The notes: generated by a model not told the origin, from the sequence alone. DNA of 64,000 nucleotides from Puniceicoccales bacterium (GCA_031282835.1 JAITCU010000026.1:1-64000); one strand, 5' to 3'; numbered from the stretch's first letter, positions 8,339-19,290 are shown. A program made the numbers and translations.

Positions 8339-10846
8339 ATGACAACAAAAAGTTTAGCATCGGTTCGCACAACGCAGTGCAAAAATCCGCTCATTCCTGG
8401 GCATCTTTCCTGGAAGGTCGACCAGGCGAAGGAGCGCATTGTTAAGCACTTGGAAAGTAGACTCGCCCGGGAACCACAAAGTGCCACGGTCCATGACTGG
8501 TTCCTTGCGGACGCCTATGCCCTGCGGGATCGCATTTTGGAGCGATTCATCAAAACGCAGGCGGCACAGCACACGGCCAACTGCCGTCGCGTCTATTACA
8601 TGTCCATGGAATATTTGATGGGTCGGCTCCTGAGGGACAGTCTCAATAACTGCCAAATGTTTGATCTCAACGAAAAGGCAATTCGCGAGTTGGGCCTTAA
8701 GTTTGATACCATCGAGGAGCAGGAGTCAGACATGGGCCTGGGCAACGGGGGCCTGGGGCGACTGGCTGCGTGCATCATGGATTCACTGTCAACGCTCAAC
8801 TATCCAGCAGTGGGCTATGGCATTCACTACGAATTTGGCATGTTTCGCCAGGAATTTGATCATTTTCAGCAAAAGGAACTGGCTGACAATTGGCTACTTC
8901 ACGGAAATCCGTGGCAGATCAGCCGGCCCGAAAACATGCAAACCATTCCCATCTATGGGCATTTGGAGGATGGCGTGGATACCGCGGGAAACCGCGTGGA
9001 AAAATGGGTTGGCTATTCCACGTTACGCGGCATCCCCTGGGATATCCCCGTCGTCGGCTATGGGGCACAGACGGTTAACTTCCTGCGCCTGTGGGAAGCA
9101 AAGGCATCCGACGAATTCGACCTTAATCAGTTTAATGCGGGTAATTTTCTAGAGGCGGTGGAAAAAAAGGCGGAAAGCGAAACCGTCTCCCGCGTCCTCT
9201 ACCCCAATGACTCCAGCGATTCTGGAAAAAAATTGCGCTTGATACAGCAATACTTTTTTGCCGCCTGTTCCCTGCGAGATATTATTCGTCGCCACTTCAA
9301 TGGCAATAATACCTGGGATAACTTTAGCGAAAAAGTATGCGTCCAGCTTAATGATACCCATCCCACCATCGCCGTTGCCGAATTGATGCGCATCCTCTTG
9401 GATGACAACGGCTTTTCCTGGGAAAGGGCATGGCACATCACATCCCATGTTTTCAACTACACGAATCATACTCTTTTACCCGAAGCACTTGAAAAATGGA
9501 GCGTGCCCCTCTTCGAATTCGTTCTTCCCCGCCACTTGCGCATTATCTATGAAATCAATGAACATTTCCTGAGAACGATAGTTCAGGAGCGCCATCCGAA
9601 TGACACGGAGAAACTTAAGGCGCTTTCCGTCATCGAGGAGGGACCCACAAAATTCGTGCGCATGGCAAATTTAGCCGTTATTGGCAGCGAATCGGTCAAT
9701 GGAGTCGCTGAAATGCACTCCCAGCTGGTGAAGGATTCGCTATTTCCCGATTTTGCTCAACTTTTTCCCAAAAAATTCAAGAACGTGACCAATGGCGTTA
9801 CCCCACGCCGTTGGATCAATTCCGCTAATCCCCGTCTGGCCGAATTATTTAACAAAACCATTGGCCCCGAATGGATCATCGATCTTGGCCGTTTGCGCGA
9901 ATTGGAACCGTATGCCAACGATCTTGCCTTCCGTAACGAATTTGCCCGCATCAAGCTTCAGAACAAAAATGCCCTCGCCACATATATCAAACTCCGCTGT
10001 GGCATTGAGGTTGGCTCGGAGGCTATCTTCGACTCACAGGTTAAGCGTATTCATGAGTACAAGCGCCAACATCTCAAGTTGTTACATATTTTATCCCTCT
10101 ACCATCGGCTGATAGATGATCCCAAGCTGGAATTCCCTCCGCGCGTATTTATTTTCGCTGGCAAGGCAGCGCCCGGCTATTTCATGGCCAAGACCATTAT
10201 CCACGCCATTAACCTGGTGGCTAACCATATCAATAATGACCCGCGTGTCGGAAATCGCATCAAGGTTGTTTTTATCCCAAATTACGGTGTCAGCTCGGCC
10301 ATGAAAATTATCCCCGCGACGGATCTTTCGGAGCAAATTTCAACGGCCGGAACGGAGGCTTCTGGTACGGGCAATATGAAATTTGCCATGAACGGCGCAT
10401 TGACCGTGGGCACATTGGACGGCGCTAATGTCGAAATTCGCGAAGAAGTTGGAGATGGTAACATATTTATCTTCGGACACACCGCTTCCCAGTTGGATCA
10501 GCTCCGCCCCTCCTACGATCCCCATGAATTTTACCGAAAAGATGCAGAGTTGAAGTATATTTTGGATTGGATGCAATCGGATTTATTTGAGCGGAATGAT
10601 GGCTCCAATCCCGTACGGAGAGTTGCCGAAGCTCTTCTAAATGAGGGGGATCGCTTTTTTGTCCTAGCGGACTACCGCAAATACATGGCCGCGCAAGATT
10701 TGGTTTCCGAGGCATACCTCAACCAGGAACTCTGGTACTCCATGGCTATCCTCAACGTGGCACGCATGGGTAAATTCTCCAGCGACCGCACAGTCCAGGA
10801 CTACGCCACAAATATATGGCAGCTGAAGAGGATAAAAATTGATTAG
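8339..10846 (+). CDS. glgP: glycogen/starch/alpha-glucan phosphorylase
   Basis: 835 aa; YYMSMEYLMGRLL, LGNGGLGRLAACIMDSL, PLP region EASGTGNMKFAMNGALTVGTLDGANVEI. Confidence 0.96.
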   Translation: MTTKSLASVRTTQCKNPLIPGHLSWKVDQAKERIVKHLESRLAREPQSATVHDWFLADAYALRDRILERFIKTQAAQHTANCRRVYYMSMEYLMGRLLRDSLNNCQMFDLNEKAIRELGLKFDTIEEQESDMGLGNGGLGRLAACIMDSLSTLNYPAVGYGIHYEFGMFRQEFDHFQQKELADNWLLHGNPWQISRPENMQTIPIYGHLEDGVDTAGNRVEKWVGYSTLRGIPWDIPVVGYGAQTVNFLRLWEAKASDEFDLNQFNAGNFLEAVEKKAESETVSRVLYPNDSSDSGKKLRLIQQYFFAACSLRDIIRRHFNGNNTWDNFSEKVCVQLNDTHPTIAVAELMRILLDDNGFSWERAWHITSHVFNYTNHTLLPEALEKWSVPLFEFVLPRHLRIIYEINEHFLRTIVQERHPNDTEKLKALSVIEEGPTKFVRMANLAVIGSESVNGVAEMHSQLVKDSLFPDFAQLFPKKFKNVTNGVTPRRWINSANPRLAELFNKTIGPEWIIDLGRLRELEPYANDLAFRNEFARIKLQNKNALATYIKLRCGIEVGSEAIFDSQVKRIHEYKRQHLKLLHILSLYHRLIDDPKLEFPPRVFIFAGKAAPGYFMAKTIIHAINLVANHINNDPRVGNRIKVVFIPNYGVSSAMKIIPATDLSEQISTAGTEASGTGNMKFAMNGALTVGTLDGANVEIREEVGDGNIFIFGHTASQLDQLRPSYDPHEFYRKDAELKYILDWMQSDLFERNDGSNPVRRVAEALLNEGDRFFVLADYRKYMAAQDLVSEAYLNQELWYSMAILNVARMGKFSSDRTVQDYATNIWQLKRIKID

Positions 10847-10990
10847 TTCGCTGATAATTTCATATTGACAACTGGGCGTTTTCTGTCATACAGGCGTTCT
10901 ATGTGTATTTCGTTGGCGACGCAGTCGCTGTTGTTGCCCACCGAACTCTCCGCGGGCGACGTTCCGCCTCGGAGCCCAGTGTGTGGCACA

Positions 10991-12409
10991 ATGACCCGAA
11001 TCTTGAGGTGTTCGATAGCTGGGTTTTGGCTTGTCGTATTCAAAGTTGCTGGATGCGTAACAGGGCCCGTCAATACAAATTGGGGTAGATTTTTTTTTGA
11101 TCGCGCAGAAACGGAAAGGCTTCTATTTTTATCGTCGTGGGGTGGTTTGACTCCTCAAGGCCCAGCGGCACCACAAAATCGCACGTTCGAGGAAGGGAAG
11201 GGTAAGGAATCTGGTCCTGTTGCCCCAATGACTGAGGCCCCTGGCACACCGGGAGTGCTACAACTGGCAACGAGTGTCCAAAAAAAGTTTTTGCCCCCGG
11301 GAATCCCCTGCGAAACACCGGAGTCATGGCAAGTACAAGCCTCAAAGGAGCTTCTAGACGCCTGTCGAAGATTTTTACGGTGGGATTGTCTGTCAACCCA
11401 TAACACGAATTTTTCCAGTTCCATTCCTGATTCGGTATGGCAGGCGGTGTGTTCTTGCCTGGGAAATAAACAAGCGCCGAAATACGCATGTCCAACGAGA
11501 GTAGGCGCGCTTGACCCTCCGCCCCTGCACGTGCTTTATCCTACTACGGAGGAAAATGCGGAAGAATGGCGTGTCTGGGCGGCCCAAGTGAATGCTTTGA
11601 GTGCATGCCTAGAAGTGCGTGCCAGTGGCAAAATTGCTCTAGAGCAAGAATTGCGCATTTTCCAGGACCTTGAGCAAAAGATAAGGAACTCCAGGAGGCT
11701 TTTTGAACAATACGGCGAACCACCCCTTGCCCCCCCGATTTGCCCCGAGGTAGATCAAGCTAAGGCGGTCTTGGCACGCAATCAGTCCACCCGCGATGAA
11801 CTTGAAGCCCTTTGCCGAAAAATACGAGCTTTCAATGAGGAGAATCTCCCAATCGTCTGGGAAGCCCTCAGTCGCCACGATGCGCTATACGAATGGGATC
11901 ATCGGCTAACAATGGCACGTTGCCGCTACAAAATGTGGAGGGAAATCTGCACTCGATGCCCAAAGTTACCCGGTGGATATACGCCTACCGTTAATCTTCC
12001 AGCCCTGGACACCTGGGCCGCAGTTTCAGACCCCAAAACGTTTAAGCAATTGCAGCAGCAAACGACCGCGGGCGAAAAGCTTTTGTCTCAGTGCGCCCCG
12101 GAAATCGAGCCTTTGGCTAACTGGCTTATTCAGCGAGCGCGGGAACTTCCAACACCCGAGAGCCTTTTGCAGCAGTTGCCTGAGCAATCGCGTGACGAAG
12201 ACAGTGACATGCGTTTTGCTCGGACGTGGCTGTGTACTACTGCAACAAATAAGTATCGCAAGTTCTCTCCATTGTTAGCGAGAAAGGTTCCCTGGGACAC
12301 CTGGCGTCGGCCAGCTCAAGATGGCACGTTAAAAATTTACGAAATCTTCGAGTACGTGTGTGGTATGTGGAAATTGCAAAAAAAGGTTATTTCCGCTGCA
12401 AAAATGTGA
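10991..12409 (+). CDS. hypothetical protein, possible lipoprotein
   Basis: Possible signal peptide/lipobox (MTRILRCSIAGFWLVVFKVAGC); upstream in-frame start at 10865 also open. Confidence 0.6.
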   Translation: MTRILRCSIAGFWLVVFKVAGCVTGPVNTNWGRFFFDRAETERLLFLSSWGGLTPQGPAAPQNRTFEEGKGKESGPVAPMTEAPGTPGVLQLATSVQKKFLPPGIPCETPESWQVQASKELLDACRRFLRWDCLSTHNTNFSSSIPDSVWQAVCSCLGNKQAPKYACPTRVGALDPPPLHVLYPTTEENAEEWRVWAAQVNALSACLEVRASGKIALEQELRIFQDLEQKIRNSRRLFEQYGEPPLAPPICPEVDQAKAVLARNQSTRDELEALCRKIRAFNEENLPIVWEALSRHDALYEWDHRLTMARCRYKMWREICTRCPKLPGGYTPTVNLPALDTWAAVSDPKTFKQLQQQTTAGEKLLSQCAPEIEPLANWLIQRARELPTPESLLQQLPEQSRDEDSDMRFARTWLCTTATNKYRKFSPLLARKVPWDTWRRPAQDGTLKIYEIFEYVCGMWKLQKKVISAAKM

Positions 12410-12677
12410 TGATGCCACCCAAAAGTTATGGGCCCCGTCCCCATGTGCTGCGTCCGGCAAACGCGTATTGGTCGGCAGGCGGCCCTCGCGCGTGTGCCGG
12501 TTGGTGAATGGTTGGGCTTGGCCCATGAAAGGTGTGGATTTTTGAAAGATTCTCGCCGTCGGGCATTTTTCGCCTTGACTTTCTGGCGGGAATCCCCATA
12601 AAGGAACGCAGTTCTTTGACAGACTTTTAAAGCTTGTGAATTTTGCTGGGCCTCTTGCGTTAGACGGTAAGCGCCTT

Positions 12678-13697
12678 TCAGCTTGTGGTGCCGTCGATTT
12701 TTACGAAATGGCAACGAATGCGTGGGTTGTCGCCATTGCTGTTAAATACTTCTTTATCAGCAGTTCCGTTATCGTAGGTAATGGTCAGCTGAGAAGAGCT
12801 TAGAAGTGGTTCACCGTAGTCGCCCAGCTGAAGATGTTCACAGCCAATAATGGCAATGCTCCTCAAGTTGCCCATGCTTTCGCTACCGATTTTCAACGAG
12901 GAAACGGTGGAATGGGACAGGAACAAATGTTCGAGGGAAAGTAACCCGCTGATGCGCACCTCGTGGAAGGAGCTGCCACTCAGGTCTATGGCCTTTAATC
13001 CGCCCAATTCGGGACCAAATCGGATAATTCCATCGGCTGCGATGTTTTGGCCATCGACGCGGATTCGTGTCAGGCTTCCGCACGAAAGGGAGCGCAGGGC
13101 ATGGGAAATTTCCGAAGTAATGGCCATTTCCCGAACATGGCCAGGAAGTGACAGATTTTTTTCAATTTCATAGTTCCCCAAATAACTGATTTTTGAGACG
13201 GTTCCTGGCATGTGCGTGTGGCAGTTGCCACCGTCGAATACAACGTGTTCCAATCGAGGAAATTCCGAATGGCCAAGGACGCACGACTCGGCCTGGAAGA
13301 TATTCTTCAGGACGATCGTGGTGATTAGGTCAGCCGTGAAGAAGGTGCGTAACAGGCTTTTCTCAAAAATCCCGCTGAAAATAAGCCGCGTTGGCTTTCC
13401 ATGGTTGTTGGGGGAGAAAAAAATAGAGACGCCGTTATTTTCGCCTTTTTCCACCGTGATCGACGGTTCTTCCAATTCTGTCGGGGAAGGTATCGGCTGA
13501 ATCGGTTCTCCGTCTGAAAAAACAGCCGACGTATTAGCGTCATCTCCGCCGTTTTTTAGGGATGCTTTTTTTTGCAACACGCCTCTATCCTCTGACCATC
13601 GCGGAGGAAAAATGCCAGAAAAATCCGTGGAGCCGTACGGGATGCATATTCCCAGAGATGATTTCCCATTGACTCGCCCACTCAAAATTTCACACAA
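12678..13697 (-). CDS. hypothetical protein with leucine-rich-repeat-like region
   Basis: Repeating LxxLxLxx patterns (LGGLKAIDLSGSSF..., LLSLEHLFLSHSTV..., MGNLRSIAIIGC). Confidence 0.55.
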   Translation of the reverse strand: MCEILSGRVNGKSSLGICIPYGSTDFSGIFPPRWSEDRGVLQKKASLKNGGDDANTSAVFSDGEPIQPIPSPTELEEPSITVEKGENNGVSIFFSPNNHGKPTRLIFSGIFEKSLLRTFFTADLITTIVLKNIFQAESCVLGHSEFPRLEHVVFDGGNCHTHMPGTVSKISYLGNYEIEKNLSLPGHVREMAITSEISHALRSLSCGSLTRIRVDGQNIAADGIIRFGPELGGLKAIDLSGSSFHEVRISGLLSLEHLFLSHSTVSSLKIGSESMGNLRSIAIIGCEHLQLGDYGEPLLSSSQLTITYDNGTADKEVFNSNGDNPRIRCHFVKIDGTTS

Positions 13698-13715
13698 TCA
13701 AAACGGAGATCTGTT

Positions 13716-14315
13716 ATGAGAAAACTTCTTTTGGTACTCACGTTGAGCGGATTATTTGTCGGCGCCCTGCCCGCCGAGCAGTGCCGCCGCGAGAATAAAC
13801 AGTGCGATTGCGAGAACAAGCAGTCCAGCTGTTGCTGTAATATCCTCACGGTGGACATGCCTAAGATTTATAACGGCTATGGCAAAGCGGAGCGGTCCAA
13901 GGAGAAGTTCCAAAAGGCAGTGGAAAAGGCCCAGGGTGAGCTTCGAACCATGCTAGAGGACGGAATCAAGTTGGCCAAAGAGTTGCGGGATCTCCAGGAA
14001 AAAGCGGATAGCCCCGCGCTCAGTGAGTCCGCGCGAGAAAAACATCGCAAACAAATCGAAGAATTAACAGAAAAGATCCACAAAAAAGAGGTGGAAGTGA
14101 ACGAGTTTCGACAGGAAAGCGATCGGCAACTTTCCGAGAAACGCGAGGAATTTGTGGTGCGCCACGTGAACGAAATCAAAGATGTTATCAGAAAGGTTGC
14201 TAAAGAGCGTGGTGCCGTTGTTGTCCTCAATTCAGCCGGCCTTGAAGTGCTTTACTCCGTCCCGGATTTGGATATTACTCAGGAGGTAAGTGTACGCCTC
14301 AATGCTGAAAAGTGA
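13716..14315 (+). CDS. OmpH/Skp-family periplasmic chaperone-like protein
   Basis: Signal peptide, 'VDMPKIYNGYGKAERSKEKFQKAVEKAQ' and long coiled coil. Confidence 0.7.
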   Translation: MRKLLLVLTLSGLFVGALPAEQCRRENKQCDCENKQSSCCCNILTVDMPKIYNGYGKAERSKEKFQKAVEKAQGELRTMLEDGIKLAKELRDLQEKADSPALSESAREKHRKQIEELTEKIHKKEVEVNEFRQESDRQLSEKREEFVVRHVNEIKDVIRKVAKERGAVVVLNSAGLEVLYSVPDLDITQEVSVRLNAEK

Positions 14316-14436
14316 TACCAGTACGGGCAAATGTGTCGACAATCTGAGCCGGGCACTGCGCGCAATGGCGCGAATAAGATTGTGCGTGAGGTAGCAATTT
14401 TGTTGACTTATTTTCTTTTGCTATTGTGATGAGAGC

Positions 14437-15444
14437 ATGCCTCTTTTAGACTATCTAATCGGTGGAAGCCTTTGCACAAGCTACGCCGTCGATGCCGTAG
14501 AATTTTTATCAGAGCCCGACGCACCTTCCCCGGGTATCGTGGTAACTGATCCCGCGAAGCTTGAGCGTGTTTACCCCAATCCGCTTCTCCAGAAAATATT
14601 AGAGCGGAAAGGTGTTCAACTCCGAGGATCCCCCGGATTTTTTTTCCGGATGCGTGTTCTTTTCCGTGAAATTGGCCTGGGCCTCGTTACACTAGTCGCG
14701 AGTCCGTTGTCTATTGTTGTTGGAATTTGGGCTCACTTTAAGCTCAATGAGATTCATTATGCTTTGGCGGACATAAGCAACCCCAAACCCCAAGAAGGCA
14801 ATAAAACAGTTTATGAGGTAATGCAAAATGCAAATTCGACACTGGGCCAAGTTGCCATAAGGGCCGGGAAACCCGTTCGCATTATCAAAGGGGCCACAAA
14901 TGATCTGTCGGCATGTTACTATGACCCGATCGAGCATGTTGTTTCCATTCCACCATGTATCGGGAAAACAATTACACGAAGTGGCGGCAACCATTGCCAA
15001 ACGGATCCGGATAGAAGTTATGGCCCACCAGCGGCTCTTGCTATTTCTGCGCATGAAATGGGACATGCGGAACAGCATAAATTTTTAAAATTTATCCATT
15101 ACGGCTCAGTCGTGATAACGGCTTTGGTGCTTTGCTTTTGCATCATCGCGCATGTTTTTCTGGTGTCTCCAGGTTTGTTCATATGCATAGCCACCTTGGC
15201 GTTTGTTATCAGACCCATTATTCAATTCTTCTACGAACGTGATGCGTCCATTCGCGCCATAGCAAATTTGATCGCCAATGAAAATATTACAACACGACAG
15301 GAAGCCATTGAAGCGGTTGAAACATTACAAATTGCTGCTAGTACCTACCTTGCAAATACTGCAATAAACTTGTTAAAATCGTTTTGGAAATTGCTTAAGC
15401 TGTACCTCCAACGCCATGAAGATACGGCCTATAAACCAAGCTAG
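14437..15444 (+). CDS. YugP-like membrane zinc metallopeptidase (Zn_peptidase_2-like)
   Basis: AISAHEMGHAEQH zinc motif preceded by YYDPIEHVVSI; flanking TM segments. Confidence 0.7.
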   Translation: MPLLDYLIGGSLCTSYAVDAVEFLSEPDAPSPGIVVTDPAKLERVYPNPLLQKILERKGVQLRGSPGFFFRMRVLFREIGLGLVTLVASPLSIVVGIWAHFKLNEIHYALADISNPKPQEGNKTVYEVMQNANSTLGQVAIRAGKPVRIIKGATNDLSACYYDPIEHVVSIPPCIGKTITRSGGNHCQTDPDRSYGPPAALAISAHEMGHAEQHKFLKFIHYGSVVITALVLCFCIIAHVFLVSPGLFICIATLAFVIRPIIQFFYERDASIRAIANLIANENITTRQEAIEAVETLQIAASTYLANTAINLLKSFWKLLKLYLQRHEDTAYKPS

Positions 15445-15532
15445 CTGAGAAAAAAGCAGAAGAATCTAGGCCCTTGAATCCCGTTTTAAAAGGCCACCTT
15501 TTTAGTCAGAAGGCGCGCATGTAATCATTCGC

Positions 15533-15997
15533 CTATTTTATCCCGATGGCAGCGATGTCCGCTTGCAATTTCGGCATCATCTCTATAAACGCGACACCGC
15601 CGTGAAGCGGCAGCAGAAACTTAGCAAATAAAGTACCAAATTTAAGTGGCTCCCCCTGAAAAGAATCATAGAATGCCTTTGCGCTTTTCAGCTGTTTTCG
15701 CAGCTCAGCGTACGTATCGGCACCTCCACCGGTGGGCGGTGGTGGTAATTGCTTCGAGAGTTCCTCTGGAGGGGGAAATTCCTCTATCTTTTGCTTTAGA
15801 CCAGGGGTCAATTGTTTCAGTACCGATTTATATTCCTTTATACGGGCTCTGCATTCCTCAATCTGTCGTTCCAACTCTTCGAGCGTTTTCGCCTTTTCCT
15901 TCGGGGGAATATCGATACACGGCTTAAGGCCGAGTATCTTCACGATTTTAGAATGTATTTCATAATTGGCGCCGATAGGCGCCACGCCAGCCCACAC
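15533..15997 (-). CDS. hypothetical protein
   Basis: 154-aa ORF, helical, Pro-rich segment. Confidence 0.45.
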   Translation of the reverse strand: MWAGVAPIGANYEIHSKIVKILGLKPCIDIPPKEKAKTLEELERQIEECRARIKEYKSVLKQLTPGLKQKIEEFPPPEELSKQLPPPPTGGGADTYAELRKQLKSAKAFYDSFQGEPLKFGTLFAKFLLPLHGGVAFIEMMPKLQADIAAIGIK

Positions 15998-16352
15998 ACG
16001 ATAATTTGCACCCTATACGCTAAACTCTTAGCGTATGATCCCAGACGGAACAGAATACCTGGCCTGCCCGCCACCTTTGTAGATGTGGCCGTCGGAACGA
16101 CCGGAGATTCCGGAGATGTTGTTCGGCTTGATCCTAAAATTCCACTGGCACGCATGTCCGGCAACCTAAGAAAATGATGCTGTTTGTCAATGCTGTAAAA
16201 TTCACCTAGATGAACAAATCCTCATGGGTAATTAATTTTAAAAGTCACCCCGCGAAATATTCTTCCCGTATTGGCCACACGTGGCGCGAGGTTGTCTACG
16301 CGACCGGCGATTAAAAAAACAAACGAAATACCCCAGGCGCCACGGGCTGGAT

Positions 16353-17147
16353 TCAAGCAGTGTCTCCATTTTCTTTGGACAACAACGCTGCATAAATTTT
16401 CCGGCAACCTTCCGCCGTCGCTACGAGGTCACCACACGGACCCTTCACTTTGTCCCTATAAAACTTGAGTTTCTGCGCGTGCTCCACACGGGCGTACACA
16501 TCTTGTTTGTATTGTGGAAAACATTCGGAAATGAACTTTTCTAAGTTATTTATCAACTTTTCCAGAAAGAGACCCTTCGCATCGTAATCCTCATCTTCAA
16601 GTGCAGAAAAGGTCGCTACGCAATCATCCACTTCATCGCACACGGCCATAAGCCCCAACTCGGCCTTTTGGCGTGCTACAAAACCCGGAAAATCTTGACG
16701 ATCCGCTTCAATCGCATGGAAGCGCGCAGCAACATTATACAATTCTCGTTCCAGTTTCAAGCGCTCTATTCCAGTTGAAGATTTGGGCGAGGCCTTGTCA
16801 GCCTCGAGGATTCTCTTGTCAAGAGCTTTCGTATACTCAACAAGACCATTCTGCCGGGAGCGTCTTTGCCAGGCGGCCCACCCTCCAGTGCCGCCAGCAA
16901 CCAAGGCCACGGCTGTGCCACAAATTACCAGCAAAATTGCAATCCGAAGAAGGGACGTGAAAAGCAAAATCACCACGCCCACGCATAAGACGGATACTCC
17001 CGAACCTGTGCACATCTTCCAAAAGGCGTGAAGGATAGGATGAGTAAGAATTTGTTGCAAAAATGATTCCTCAGCACGCACGGACAATCCCGCAAAATTA
17101 GGCGACATGGAGTATTGAGAGCTCTGAACTTGTAATTCACCTGACAT
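16353..17147 (-). CDS. hypothetical protein with paired hydrophobic segments
   Basis: VSVLCVGVVILLFTSLLRIAILLVICGTAVALVAGG followed by helical body; start at MSGELQV. Confidence 0.6.
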   Translation of the reverse strand: MSGELQVQSSQYSMSPNFAGLSVRAEESFLQQILTHPILHAFWKMCTGSGVSVLCVGVVILLFTSLLRIAILLVICGTAVALVAGGTGGWAAWQRRSRQNGLVEYTKALDKRILEADKASPKSSTGIERLKLERELYNVAARFHAIEADRQDFPGFVARQKAELGLMAVCDEVDDCVATFSALEDEDYDAKGLFLEKLINNLEKFISECFPQYKQDVYARVEHAQKLKFYRDKVKGPCGDLVATAEGCRKIYAALLSKENGDTA

Positions 17148-17439
17148 AGCGAGCTTGTGTCTCGCCCGTAAGTGTGGGGATGTCAAGTCAGCAATTTCGT
17201 TTCCACTAAAGTTGCAAAAAGAACGCCAACAACAGATTTGTTTGGGAAATGGCCGCACGTGCGGTTGGCAAGCTCGCCCGATTAATAGAGGTCTTGCAGA
17301 AGTCGCTTTTGGCCATTTTGCCCCGCATGAAATGCGGGTTTTAAGACAGTGTTTCCAACTTTTGAGGGATCTCCAATAGGTCCGACGCGGTGAAGTGCAC
17401 TAAAATTCATGGGCCAATTTTGCGGTCAGGCCTGTGAAA

Positions 17440-17540
17440 AATTTGCCACAATCTCTCCGAGTGACCCTGCGATTTTTCGCCGTAGCTTTCTGGAAAATTC
17501 ACAAAAATTAGCCAAAATCATAAACGGGCTGATAAATGTC
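17440..17540 (+). repeat. truncated copy of the dispersed cassette upstream region
   Basis: AATCTCTCCGAGTGACCCTGCGATTTTTCGCCG...CAAAAATTAGCCAAAATCATAAACGGGCTGATAAATGTC matches upstream parts of other copies, then diverges. Confidence 0.7.
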
Positions 17541-17558
17541 TACCTCGATGGAAAGTTT

Positions 17559-17645
17559 AGTCGGTGAGGATTTTTCCAGATTTCGTACCTGGGCCGCTGC
17601 CAAAGCGGTAATCGGGGTAGCCGTGGTGGCTATAAATTTGGGTTT
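17559..17645 (+). pseudogene. duplicated C-terminal gene fragment (GEDFSRFRTWAAAKAVIGVAVVAINLGF*)
   Basis: Nucleotide similarity to 176-255 and protein similarity to the frame ending at base 99. Confidence 0.5.
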
Positions 17646-17735
17646 TTAGACTTTTTCCATCGGGGTTCGATATTAAGGTCCAGCGGGGTAAATTTAACGC
17701 TTGACAAGCAATAGTTCGGCGACAGACTGCGCGGC

Positions 17736-18770
17736 ATGTCGAAGATTATATCTCAAACCTTTTCGGGTTCAGTTGGCGGGTCCCGCTTGGATATACCCCA
17801 TCCTTCGGAGCCCACGAAAGTTGTTGAAACAGTTTCTTTGTCCATGCCTATAGATGTTTGGCGCCAAATTCAATGTTTCTTATGCCTTATTCTCCCGCGC
17901 GACTTTTGCGTATGGTTGATGTCCAAAATACGTAACAACTACAGCGGGCAAGACTTTCACCGGCCGCCAAGTGGGGATCGTACAACGGAGATTGAGGCGC
18001 TTCCCGCGGGAACTTTGGTTGCGCATCCGTCGCAGGAGACCCCGCAAGGAGAGTGCGACGTCACGGATATTGCGGTGGCGGCAACCCCCGGGGAGGGCCC
18101 TCCCGAAAACCATGAGTTTCACATCGAATTGCAGTACCCGCAAAAATGTGTTTCCCATGCGCCGACTACTCGCGGCGAGTGTTGCGTCGTTCCGTACTTC
18201 AGACTCGGAGATTATATGAGTCTTGGACTGGTGTCGTGTATTATGCCGAGGGGTGATGGTACCATAATGGTGACGCATGAAGGTTGCATGCTTCTGCATG
18301 AATTTGTGGAGAGTCTTTACGGTACTACTCGGTTGGTGGTAGCTAAGGCATACGAGGGTGTCACACAAATGGTGGTTGGCATGGGTGATCTTGCGAAGCG
18401 GCAATGGATTATGTTGCTCACGGTGGCTTTGTGTAAGGCAAATGGTAAACACGAAAATGACATGGCGAAAGATCGGCAACTCCAGGAGGAGATTGGCATC
18501 CTGCTTGACTTGTCGCGGCGGTACAAAACCCCAACAGAGGTAAGAAATGATGCTGAGATTGCAAGAGCGTTGGCGGAGGTCGAGGAAGCAAATGCTAGGT
18601 ATGCGGCGGCACATAAGCTGGTCGTCGATGCGACAACTAGTTGCGAGGCTGATATGGCCCGCACACGGAGGGAGCGGGAAGCGGCCGATGTGGAACTGAA
18701 GTTAAGACTCGAAAAGATGCATGACGGTTTCTTTGTCATGCTTGGGAAACGCCTCTTTAGAAGCGGTTGA
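17736..18770 (+). CDS. hypothetical protein, C-terminal coiled coil
   Basis: 344-aa ORF; heptad-rich C-terminus. Confidence 0.6.
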   Translation: MSKIISQTFSGSVGGSRLDIPHPSEPTKVVETVSLSMPIDVWRQIQCFLCLILPRDFCVWLMSKIRNNYSGQDFHRPPSGDRTTEIEALPAGTLVAHPSQETPQGECDVTDIAVAATPGEGPPENHEFHIELQYPQKCVSHAPTTRGECCVVPYFRLGDYMSLGLVSCIMPRGDGTIMVTHEGCMLLHEFVESLYGTTRLVVAKAYEGVTQMVVGMGDLAKRQWIMLLTVALCKANGKHENDMAKDRQLQEEIGILLDLSRRYKTPTEVRNDAEIARALAEVEEANARYAAAHKLVVDATTSCEADMARTRREREAADVELKLRLEKMHDGFFVMLGKRLFRSG

Positions 18771-18929
18771 AGTGGCCAACCTTTGATTGATGCCCCTCTT
18801 TTGTGCTTGGAGGAGAATTTTCCGTCGAGCATCAAGCGTTACGCCTGTGGTTAGTGTAGTTGGGCTACGGACAATTTGTCGCAGCCCACCTGGGCGGCCG
18901 CGCGAGGTATAGCTGCGACCCATCACGAA

Positions 18930-19290
18930 TTTAACAAAAATTAGCCAAAATCATAAACGGGTTGACAAATGTCTGTTCCACAGCAATATGGTCCCAGAAT
19001 CAGGATTCTAAAAAGGAAAGTTCAATATGAAAAGTACAACCGCATTCACGACAGATATTTTTGATGACAATTGGGAACGGCAGACGTTCCTAGTCCCAGG
19101 ATTGACACCTGGCTTCAAACTGGAACCCCTATTCCCATGGGAGTTTCCTGCGTCTTCAGGACGGGCCAGCCAGCTGCCAGCTGCGAAAGCCATCCCCAAA
19201 ATATCACCAACACATAAAAAACTGAGCCAGCTTATCCGATCGGAGAACCTATGAAAACTAACAAAAAACCAATGGCAAATTATCACTTCG
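18930..19290 (+). repeat. dispersed small-ORF cassette, copy 2
   Basis: TTGACA at 18962-18967, AGAATCAGGATTCT at 18996-19009, ORF at 19027; extensive identity with copy 1. Confidence 0.85.
19027..19254 (+). CDS. small cassette protein, copy 2 (MKSTTAFTTDIFDDNWERQ...)
   Basis: 75-aa ORF homologous to 6225-6410. Confidence 0.6.
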   Translation: MKSTTAFTTDIFDDNWERQTFLVPGLTPGFKLEPLFPWEFPASSGRASQLPAAKAIPKISPTHKKLSQLIRSENL

